This document shows positions 43,640-52,312 of a DNA stretch of 64,000 nucleotides, one piece after another. Origin of the DNA: Echria macrotheca (Eukaryota; Ascomycota; Sordariomycetes; Sordariales; Schizotheciaceae); assembly GCA_030411725.1 (NCBI GenBank), contig MU839831.1, positions 186,001-250,000 of the forward strand. The letters are read 5' to 3'. How positions within the stretch are numbered: position 1 is the stretch's first letter; every line of letters begins with the position of its first letter. A program made the position numbers and the translations under genes. A model generated the notes under the pieces. It did no database searches, had not been told where the DNA came from, and saw only the letters and a program-made list of their open reading frames with translations.

Positions 43640-44084
43640 ATCCGCGATGATTTCGAGGTCGGGGCAGCGTGGATAAAAGCTGTGGATGAGGCTGGCATTT
43701 GAGGCAGATAAAATACGTAGGATGCCGATGAATGAGGGCTAGGTGATGAGTGCTTTGCCACACTCACGAATTCATCAAATTTGAGGACGATGAAATTGTC
43801 GGGACAGCGTGGGCTTCCTAAGAATGCACCTTCCTTGAATGCGCTGTGTAGAATTCTCTCCCCCACTGCTCCCCGAACGGCAACCACAGCCCATTCATTG
43901 ACTGGTCCACAAACACTGTGCCAAAACAAGGTTTTCACGCACTCACTGCTCAGTGCTTCAAATATTAGCAGGCAAAAACTTCTCACCATCTTTGCCAAAA
44001 ACAATCAAAAAATTACATCTTATCAGAAAGTCTGTCCAAGTCTAAGAAGTCCAAAAACACAATAATCCACCTCCTTCCCCCGCC
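43640..44084. other. Intergenic upstream of the MFS gene
   Basis: No gene is seen. It spans the promoter of the MFS gene and the 3' end of the dehydrogenase gene. Confidence 0.45.
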
Positions 44085-45017
44085 TTATCGAACCTTGGAG
44101 AGTTCCTCCTGAGTCCAGTCCCACAGAACCTGCGCCAGCGCGTCGTCCTTGCCTTGTGGGCTCGCGAGATCCGGCACACCGACAGGTTCGTAGTACTCGC
44201 CACTCGTCACATCCTTGGACACCGAAGCCCACAATTGGTTCCTGGCCCCGTTTTCAACCGTCCTGACGAAGGGTGTAGCGAGCTTGAGGAATGCTGTCAT
44301 GACGGTCGATCCACCAGTTGCGCCCCTCATGAGCCCTGTCTGCACGACTCCGGGGTGGATCGAAGCGACTGTCAGTTGGGGGTACTCCTTGGCGAGCTGT
44401 CGCGCCCACAGCACGTTGGCCAGCTTACTCTGGAAGTAGCGCGTGTAGCCCCCTAGCTCCTCGGCTTTTGTTTTCACCAAGTCGAGGCGGAGACCAGGAT
44501 TCGTCCAAGCAGTGTGGCCGCGGGAAGACAGCGAGATGACGCGGACATCGGTATCCGGCATGGCTGCTGTCCTGAGAAGCGTGGGAAGGAGCAGTTTCGT
44601 CAACAGCGCGTGGCCCAGGTGGTTCGTCCCGAACTGGATCTCGTAGCCGTCTCGCGTCAGACCGGCCGGGGCGGCCATGATGCCGGCGTTGCACATGAGG
44701 ATGTCGAGCCGGTCCGACTGAGAAAGAAATGTGTTGACGGCCTTTTTGATGGATTCGAATGAGGACAGATCAAGCTCGAGGAGACGGATTGGCGCATCGG
44801 GAACAATTTCTCTGATTTCATCGGCTGCCTCTTGCGCCCTCTGCGGGTTTCGGGCTGCGAGCCAGATCTGGTGGGGATTGTGTCTTGCAAACTCGAGAAC
44901 GGACTGCTTGCCCAGCCCAATGTTTCCGCCCGTCACCAGGATGACCTTGCCGTTGAGAGGCGGAATATCTTTCTGGGCGTCGAACGAAACTGACTTGGAC
45001 CACGAAAGGATGTTCAT
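44085..45017 (-). CDS. Short-chain dehydrogenase/reductase
   Basis: The single exon encodes 310 aa from ATG 45017 (context GACAATGA). An in-frame ATG at 45098 would add 27 unconvincing residues. The Rossmann fold is complete: VILVTGGNIGLGKQS (the TGxxxGxG dinucleotide loop), WLAARNP, LELDLSSF, LDILMCNAGIM (NAG motif), NHLGHALL, VRVISLSSRG (catalytic Ser) and YFQSKLANVL (YxxxK catalytic pair), then ASIHPGVVQTGL. The ARNP turn after the second strand suggests NADPH. This is the retinol-dehydrogenase/WWOX-like classical SDR group, with broad carbonyl or alcohol substrates. The MFS gene lies downstream on the same strand and a transcription-factor-like gene is divergent. Confidence 0.9.
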   Translation of the reverse strand: MNILSWSKSVSFDAQKDIPPLNGKVILVTGGNIGLGKQSVLEFARHNPHQIWLAARNPQRAQEAADEIREIVPDAPIRLLELDLSSFESIKKAVNTFLSQSDRLDILMCNAGIMAAPAGLTRDGYEIQFGTNHLGHALLTKLLLPTLLRTAAMPDTDVRVISLSSRGHTAWTNPGLRLDLVKTKAEELGGYTRYFQSKLANVLWARQLAKEYPQLTVASIHPGVVQTGLMRGATGGSTVMTAFLKLATPFVRTVENGARNQLWASVSKDVTSGEYYEPVGVPDLASPQGKDDALAQVLWDWTQEELSKVR

Positions 45018-45536
45018 TGTCTGAAAACTTTTCCGGGGAATTCTCTGGAGAGGATCTCTTTGAAAAGAATTGCGTGGTGACACTGGAGTGTTGTCCAAGA
45101 AGACTTGGGAGAAATTTGAAGGGATGTTGGGCTGCCGTGATGGATGGTGAGTACAATCTTGTCAAGTCTCGAAGTTTCAACTCTGATTTATAGTCGACTT
45201 TCACAGAGCCCCCTGAATCATGACAACAGCCTGTCTGTACAGCCTTCTCCAGCCAACAACAGAATGACCGCATATGATTGGCGGCATCGAGATTGTATTC
45301 CCGATTCGGCCAGAACCAACGGAAAAGGGCGCTATGCCCAAAACGGAATACAATCTTTGCCGTGGGATTCCGCGTGCCGCGTTGAATCCGCTTGAATGCG
45401 AGGATGCCTCCTCTTGGCGCTTGCGCCTCTTCGACTCCTCTTTCGGAAAACAATCTTTCTTGCTGTGCATCTTTTCTGTCTCTTTTGTCTCCTGGGTACA
45501 GCAGCGTCTTGTTGTGGACCAGACCGATTTATCACC
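45018..45536. promoter_or_regulatory. Shared divergent promoter
   Basis: These 519 bases separate the starts of the dehydrogenase (-) and transcription-factor-like (+) genes, so both promoters lie here. I found no definite regulator site. Confidence 0.5.
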
Positions 45537-47219
45537 ATGCCGACCGTCGTGAGAGACGTGGCCGTCGGGGGTAAGGACGCCCCGGGTAAGTACCGAGAAC
45601 CTGGTCTCCATGCCTCTGAAAGCTGGAATCTGCCGAGCATGGGTACTTGTACTTGCTAACTCACTCCCAGGGTCCTTCTCTACATTCATCGTTAGCACCA
45701 ACCTGGCGAAAGAAGACTCGGACACACGCAAGCTCATCCGCAGCCATGTCATGCGCGGCAAGAATAAGGGCAAGAAGATGCCGAGACGGCCAAAGCCTAA
45801 ATCTAAGGACGATTCGCCACCACAGAGCACACCACAGCAATCTCGACCCGGACGCGCTCCGGAAAGAATGTCCAGCGATGACACCGAACACGGATGGGAG
45901 CTGATTCCGGCTCAGAAAGTGGCTTCCGAGTTGTCCTTGTGGGGTTTCACTTCGGAGCTGAGGCCACTTGAAAGACGTTACATTCACGAAGGTGAGCGGC
46001 TGTGGTTGCAAGCGACCTTCCGAGCGTCCAGCTAATAACTTGGATCTAGCGTACACTGTTGTTAAGCCCGCGATATACGCTTCGCAAGTTTTCGGAAACG
46101 GCAGTGCCTACAACGATATTTTCTGTTTCGCCAATCTCTCAGTCCACCCTGCCATGATCCCATCCCTCCTCTTCACTGTCCACTCGTTCCAAGCTGCCGT
46201 TCGGGGGCTCCCAACCCAAGGTGCCGGGCAGTCGTACCTCACCAAGGCCCTGCACCTTCTTCAAAGAAGCTTGAACGACAGGGAATCTTCGACTAGCTAC
46301 TCTACGATGGTTGTCGTGGCATCGCTGGCCACCGCAGCACTGATTGCTGGGGACCTGGAGACGACCCGGAAGCACATGGATGGCCTCACTAAGATGCTCC
46401 AGCTTCGTGGCGGTCTCAAGTCGCTCGGGAGCAGAAGCATGATTTCCTTCAAGGCTCAGGCGTAAGTAACTTGCTATTACGAAACTGGCAGCGGAGGCTA
46501 ACGTGTGTAGCATCGATGTTGGATTGTTCATGGCCACTGGAAGTGAGACTCGCTTTCCCCAGCCCGAATCCTGGTCGCCCCAGTTTGCCGACAGGCGGGC
46601 TGCCAGCAAGTTTCCCGAACTCGACATGATCCGCCCCCGGCCGGATCCGCGGCTGCTCAATATCTGGGCCGATCTGCGGGAGCTATCGAGGCTGGCCAAC
46701 CTGGCGGTCACGGCAATGCAGCCCCTGAGCCCGGACGATTTTGCGTCCGTGAGCATCGCCATCCCTCATAGACTGCGACAGCTCCAGGGCCAGTACGAGC
46801 CGTCCTCGCCGCCTGAGCTACTCCGCTTATGCATGATCGCATTCACCAAGACCCTCCTCGTTAGGATTGGTGGGTTCGGAAGGACCATGACACATCTCCG
46901 GGACTCTCTCGAGACGTCGATATGTATGCAGCTGTCTGGGGACCAGTCCTTGCTTCTCTGGGCGTTATTAATCGCGGCCATGTCCGTATTCGAAGATATG
47001 CCGCGGGAGCCCTACTGGCTGAAAACCAGCCTGATGGAGACGATCGCGAAGCTGGACCTGCGGAACTGGCCGGACACGAGATCGGTGCTGAAAAGGTTTC
47101 TATGGGTCGATTCGATTCACGACGAGTCGGCCAAGCTTCTGTTTGACGAGCTGTTCGGCGTGATCATACAACAGCGCGGCATCAAGACGGTGTCACCGGC
47201 CGAACTGATGATTTCATAA
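45537..47219 (+). CDS. Fungal-specific transcription-factor-like regulator
   Basis: Exons 45537-45585, 45671-45991, 46050-46461 and 46511-47219 encode 496 aa, with donors GTAAGT, GTGAGC and GTAAGT and phases 1, 1, 2. The segment FSTFIVSTNLAKEDSDTRKLIRSHVMRGKNKGKK (about 18-50; only its motif core STN and RSHVMR is diagnostic) heads a family that has the fungal_trans_2/DUF3468-type helical body but no Zn2Cys6 cluster. A linker rich in Lys/Pro/Ser follows. The helical body starts at VHPAMIPSLLFTVHSF and includes HMDGLTKMLQLRGGL, a hallmark of these regulators. Without a DNA-binding domain, it may act with a partner. The neighbouring SDR and MFS genes are plausible targets by position only. Confidence 0.82.
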
Positions 47220-47358
47220 AGTTATATTATCTAAACTGACATGCTACTTGGAATGACGCTGATGAATGATGATTCAATCTAATAAATGTCGGGATGCAAT
47301 TTTCGGAGGTGATAGTCGTCATCAAGTCGTGAGAAATGCAAACAAAGTCGTACCCTCC

Positions 47359-48255
47359 TCAAATATAATAAACACCGTCACCAAATCCACCAAGCTCGGA
47401 CTCACTCATGAACTCAGAATACCTCCTCGCACGCGGTGGATACGCCTCCCTGACCCTCCTCCCCTCCCTATCGAGAAGACCATCCCACGCATCCCACCCG
47501 TCCCGTCGCTCGTAGCGGGCGTAGTCATCGCCAACGACAGCGGACAACCGCCGACTGGGAAGCGAAAACTTGATGCACTCATAACAGATCCCCCGGCTGC
47601 CGATCCACGCCCGCCGATCGCACGCGAGACACCTCCCCTCGAAGATACTATCCCTCCCGCCACCGCCGCCCCGAACTCCACGGTTAACGGGCCCGCGCAT
47701 CTTGCGCGGTGCGTAGGCGTACCCGTAGCCATACTCATAGTCCCTCTCGGACGCGTACACAGGAGGATTCAGACGTGAGGAATACAAACGAGACGGCGGA
47801 GGCGGAGATGGAGGGACGGCGGCACCGTCCCCGAGGGACATGCTACACCCGGGCGCGTTGTAGATGATGCAGTTCGAGGCAGCTCCGGCGGGATTCCGGC
47901 CGTCGGACGAGGAGGAGATGGTGGACGACGAAGAGGAAGAGTCCGTGTCGGAGAGCGAGAGCTGGCCGAAGTTCATGACCATCTTGACGGGGAGGTCTGA
48001 GTTGGCGAGGAAGGTGGGGAGGAGGCGGTCGGCTACGAAGGCGCCTACTCTGTCTTTTTTTGGGTGTCAATTGCGCTGTGATCACGAAGGATAAGGGATT
48101 TGTGAGGACTTACCGAGACCGGGTCCGCCGTCGCGGGGGTGGTCGACGATGATGGGATGGCGCCGGGGACTGCGGTTGCGGCGGGGGTGGTGGGACGTGT
48201 AGCGCTCTTCCTGCTCGCGGTCCATTGCGTCGCGGTGTTCGCGTTGCGATGTCAT
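47359..48255 (-). CDS. CxxC-CxxC protein, unrecognised family
   Basis: Exons 48255-48114 and 48044-47359 encode 275 aa. The 69-base intron is GTAAGT...GAGTAG, phase 1, chosen because nearer AGs introduce a stop. The first exon is very basic and polar (HHPRRNRSPRRHP). After the splice comes GAFVADRLLPTFLA, then Ser-rich and Pro/Tyr/Gly-rich stretches. The single recognisable element is a four-cysteine module, GRCLACDRRAWIGSRGICYEC (about residues 195-215), with spacing of a small zinc ribbon. The C-terminus is acidic and tyrosine-containing. No function can be assigned. ATG 48255 is the first in frame; an apparent upstream start is TTG. Confidence 0.68.
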
Positions 48256-49859
48256 TTCTTCTTCGTCCAGCAACAGCCTGATGAGGTTTGATGGGTGCAA
48301 CCTCGGATTGGAATATGGAAAAGGTTGGCTCGCGATGAAAAGAAGAGGAAATCAAACACTTTCATCTAAATCTAGGGTCCCACCCCTTTAATATCGTCCC
48401 GATTATGCCCCCCCTCTCAATCTCATCGCTGCCCAACGACACCACATTCTCGACAACCACCCGGCTGAGAGAAGGTTTGTTTCCTGCCCGGCATGAGTAC
48501 CATCAGCGGAATCCCAGCTATGCCGGGCAACGTTGCTGGCAAATTCCAATTCCCAGGCTCGCCGTGATAGATGCCGTGGCTGCATGCGTGGTGTACACGA
48601 CGATTGGTCTCGGCGGAGGGTGATGCATGATACAGCGTCACGGCTGGGTGTTATTGGTTGGTGGTTGCATGCGTGTGCTGCGTGCCACTGCAGAGCGCTA
48701 GCCTGTTCTCTTTCTGGACACTGTAGGCGGGCAATGCTTGGGAGGTTCCAGTGCAATGAATGGCCTGCTGTTAGGCCGTGATGGGCTAGGGACTGGGGGG
48801 AAAACAAAGAGTGTGAATCGGGATGGTGAGGCTCTGGGTGGGTCAGCGACTCTCTTGGCACCGTTTAATTCGACACGTCAGCATTGATTAGGAGAGAAAG
48901 AGAAGAAAATTCTGTTCTGCGTCCATTGAATGCGGTGTGAATGTGAAATTTGCCAGCCTGATGGTGTTGAGCTTGCTGAGGTGGAAGCGGGATATTCCGC
49001 CCGCAAAGGAGCAAGGAGTTCCGTGTCTGCCTCCCTGCCTTCCAATCACGCCCGTCTAACAATGACCTGACTGACTCATCAAAGAAATCAGCGACCCGGC
49101 CATGTGCGGGTCTCATGGAATTCGTGAAACATTCTCACCAGGCCAAGACAACCTCCAGTGTCGCCATCTTGATTCCTCCTGCGACGAAACCAGGCTTATC
49201 ACGTACATCCATCCCCGATGAGCAAGAACCACGCGCCACATGTAATTTCGACGCTTGGAGACAGTCAATATGGACTGATGGAAACATTTTCCTAGCATCG
49301 TGCATAATAATCGGCGCATTAGATGAACAGAAAGGGTCTAAGTCGAGTGCGAAGCGAGTGTGTCATCGCCGCTTAGATCATAGTCCGAGACTGGTTGGTC
49401 TGAAGTACCCTGCGCTTCAGATTGAATGAATTGGAGGAGCTCATCTCAGGGACGGTGAAGATCGAAGCCAAATCCGGGGCTTTCGACCCCGGGATATCGG
49501 CCCCACACTTCGGCCTCGAGGTGGGGCACCGGAGCTGACCGTGTGTGCCATAGTGCCTACCATCTCGGGACGAATCAAAACGGCCGTCAAGGGATGGCTG
49601 GAGAGGATGCTAAAGCGGTTGGCGATACAGGCTGGGCTGGCTCAGCGTGAGAAGCTGAAATGAGTCCCTTTTGGGAAGCTGAGAGATGTCATGTTGCCCA
49701 TTTAACCAGTTGAAATCTGTAATGCGTAGCATCATGCATGGACTAGTTTCCAGTTTGAAGCCGAGATCCCTATTTCTACAGGACACGCTTCTACAGAACA
49801 CCTGCCTTCCTCACACCAAGCCCAACGAACCAATATACCTTGCCACAGTCCACAACCCG
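48256..49859. other. No gene recognised
   Basis: This is the promoter of the CxxC gene and intergenic sequence over 1.6 kb. ORFs up to 152 codons overlap in several frames without motifs. Confidence 0.45.
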
Positions 49860-50099
49860 TCACTTTTTCGCCATTGCAACAGCAGCAGCCCCCCCAGCCA
49901 CGGCAACAGTGCCCCCAGCAGCCTGAGCCGCGACAGCCACGAGCGCGCCTCCAGCTCCCCCCATCGCCGCGCTCTGAAGCGTAGCACCCACACCTCCAGC
50001 CGCGAGACCCGCCCCCTGGAATCCGGCAAAGATCGAGCCTGTAAAGAACAACCCATCAGCCATCAACGTCCTCTTCACAACCTACACGGCACAATAAAA

Positions 50100-50135
<36 letters not shown>

Positions 50136-50472
50136 ACTAACCAGCAACAGGTCCAGTGGAGGTAAGCCCCACACCCGAAAGCACCGGGACAGTCAGCAGC
50201 GCAGGCGCAGCAACGACCGCCAGCCCGCCGACCGCGACGGCTCCGCAGACAGTAGCGAGCGGGTTAGCAGCGGCAGCGTTCAGCGCCGAGCCCGCGGCCG
50301 CCTGGCCAGCGGCGCCGATAGCCCCCGCGGCGGTCTGGGCCTGCTGCGAAGCGACGGACGCGGCGTGGCCGAGGACGGGGCCGATGGCGTTGCTGGCGAC
50401 TGCGTACGCGGCGGGGGCTTCGGCGACGGCCCTGGATATGGCGGCTATGGCGGCGTCTCGGGCGGCGGCCAT
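49860..50472 (-). CDS. ISG12/IFI6-like small membrane protein
   Basis: Exons 50472-50142 and 50038-49860 encode 169 aa (intron 50039-50141, donor GTTAGT, acceptor TTACAG, phase 1). ATG 50472 follows a GA/CC-rich leader; the longer open frame upstream is leader-like. The N-terminal half is Ala-rich with a predicted amphipathic character. The second half has the glycine/alanine/valine-rich helices of the interferon-induced 6-16 family (LATVCGAVAVGGLAVVAAPALL, then GPVAGSIFAGFQGAGLAAGG), ending in a KK tail. Animal members are small mitochondrial or ER membrane proteins linked to apoptosis. Fungal members are known from sequence but not understood. Low complexity keeps certainty moderate, yet the splice joins the two halves of the motif exactly. 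Confidence 0.75.
50103..50132. repeat. (GA)15 microsatellite in an intron
   Basis: Fifteen uninterrupted GA units (CT on the coding strand) lie in the intron of the ISG12-like gene, a few bases after its donor. The length is likely polymorphic. Confidence 0.9.
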
Positions 50473-51002
50473 TTTGGTCGGTCGATCGGCCGGGCGGTCG
50501 GTCGGTCGGTCGGGGTGGTTGTCTCGTCGTAACCTAGCAGAAAACCACGGGACGCCCTTTTTCGGGAAGGGAAGAGGAGAGTGACGAGAAGCGAAGTGAA
50601 GAAAGTTGATGTTTGACAAGAGGGGAAGACGAAAAAGGCGGGAATGAACTGAAAAAGCAGCAGAATGAATGGGCTGTGTTGCATATGTCTGCCTTTTTTC
50701 TGCTGTGTAACGTCGATATCCGGTGTTGACTATTGGCCGGGAGGCTTGTCCCCGATTCTGGCCAACGACATCCGACCCGACCCGGTCTCAACTTTGCGGC
50801 CATCCGACTGGCGAGAAAATGTCCGGACGTGCTCCTCCGCCTTTCAATGTGAGTCAATTCGCTTTTTTCGAGGCGCCCCATGAGGGGCGGTTCAGCCAGC
50901 AGTCTTTGGATATGCTATATACGGGAGAAATATTTCAACTAGGTACCTTAGGTCTTGACATTCTCCCCCCCCAATCCCACAAGTTTCCGATGGACCATCC
51001 AT
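50473..51002. other. Intergenic / promoter of the ISG12-like gene
   Basis: No gene is seen. A repeated GGTCGGTC-type tract (about 50475-50515) lies just before the ATG. An AGGTACCT palindrome occurs near 50942. Confidence 0.45.
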
Positions 51003-51776
51003 CTACTTGATCTCAATCTTCTTACGCCCGCCCTTCTTCTCCATCTTGGGCACCACAATATCCAACACCCCGTCCTTGAACTTGGCCTGCACCTTATCCT
51101 GATCCACCGGAACAGGAAAGTTAAAAACGCGCGAGAACTCGCCATACGACCGCTCGGTCAACCAGTACTTGGGCTCCGGCTTGCCCTCTCCTTCTCCCTC
51201 CTTTCTCTCTCCCTCTTTCTTCTCCCCCTCCTTCCCCTTTTCCTTTTCCTTCCCCTCCTCCTTCTTCCCCTCAATCTTCCCCTTCCCCTCTCCTCCCCCT
51301 TCAATCAACCCCGCCGCCGGATCCCCCTCAACCCTCTCCCGTTCAACCCTTCCACTAATAACCAAAGTCTGCGGGTCGGTAAACTCGATATTCACATTCT
51401 CAGGCGGCACCCCCGGCAGCTCGCCCTGCAGTTTATAACTATTCTCATGCTCCGCGATATCAAACTTGGGCGCGATCGTCATGGCCACAGACGAGGACGT
51501 GTCGCCCCCCACGATCCCGGGGATTACTGCTCCTCCCGCTCCCGCTCCCGCCTGCTGCGCGTAGCGGTCAAAGTCGTCGAGCATGCGGAACAGCGACGAG
51601 AAGCCGGGCGGGTGGCGCGGGGTCCAGAGGGACATCATCTTGGCTTGTTGTTGTTGCGAGGGTGATGAGGGGAGTGGCCTTGTTGCGGCGTAGGATCGCT
51701 GGATCACAGTGGGTGATGGTCGAGCTCGGCTGGTCTGTGAGAGCCTCGATGGTAGGGTGGTGCGGTGAAGGCGCAT
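51003..51776 (-). CDS. Hsp20 small heat-shock protein, mitochondrial-type leader
   Basis: The single exon encodes 257 aa. The alpha-crystallin domain begins about residue 97 (PKFDIAEHENSYKLQGELPGV) and resumes after a Lys/Glu/Gly-rich insert (about 155-195) with YGEFSRVFNFPVPVDQDKVQAKFKDGVLDIVVPK, including the GVL core motif. Fungal Hsp30-type proteins share such a charged loop insert. The first 45 residues are rich in Arg, Ser and Gln with no acidic residue and contain QRSYAATR, a typical matrix-protease site. The longer start at 51776 would therefore give a mitochondrial form, while the internal MMSLW (about residue 47) would give the usual cytosolic start. It is an ATP-independent holdase chaperone. 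A CTATAAGT element lies about 130 bases upstream. Confidence 0.88.
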   Translation of the reverse strand: MRLHRTTLPSRLSQTSRARPSPTVIQRSYAATRPLPSSPSQQQQAKMMSLWTPRHPPGFSSLFRMLDDFDRYAQQAGAGAGGAVIPGIVGGDTSSSVAMTIAPKFDIAEHENSYKLQGELPGVPPENVNIEFTDPQTLVISGRVERERVEGDPAAGLIEGGGEGKGKIEGKKEEGKEKEKGKEGEKKEGERKEGEGEGKPEPKYWLTERSYGEFSRVFNFPVPVDQDKVQAKFKDGVLDIVVPKMEKKGGRKKIEIK

Positions 51777-52312
51777 GCTTCGAGGAGGTAAGTGATGACA
51801 ACGAGACTTATGGCTGCCGTCTCAGGGGTAGATATACATCTTTCCTCGCCGCCGCTCGAGGCCCGGAACTCTGGTTAGAAGATGGGGTAGCCTTGCCCGG
51901 CCGTACTTATAGACGTCACATCGCCGTCATAAAGCTGGGAATGATTTCAGCATTGGTCACGGCCCACACTACGCAACGTACATGACTGGCAGAGACCAAG
52001 GCCATATCATCCGAGCAGCCCGACATCGACTGATTGTATGTAAACGTTTCTGATTTTCCAAGTATTTCTGGAATGGGATAATTGCCATCCAGATCTAACG
52101 TATTCAATAACCGCTTGCGCATGGCTCCGGGTATCGTGTGCCTCCCGTTCTGCTGTGATCAGACCACTTTTGAGAAAGTCCGGCGCCCATGTGTAATTAT
52201 GGCGACATCATGCACAATCCCAATCCCATGCGACTTTATCCTGAACGCCCGACTACAAGACATACCGCAAACGCACCATCAATTCCAAACCCTTGAACTC
52301 CGGGGAGAAGAC
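51777..52312. other. Hsp20 promoter and intergenic region
   Basis: Minus-strand TATA-like CTATAAGT lies near 51904-51912, beside a TGACGTC (CRE-like) site at 51912-51918. I could not find a perfect heat-shock element. No gene is seen. Confidence 0.4.

Noticed and set aside
43178..43702. 174-codon ORF antisense to the MFS first exons
   Set aside because: It covers exons and introns of the transporter, which has matching helices and splice phases.
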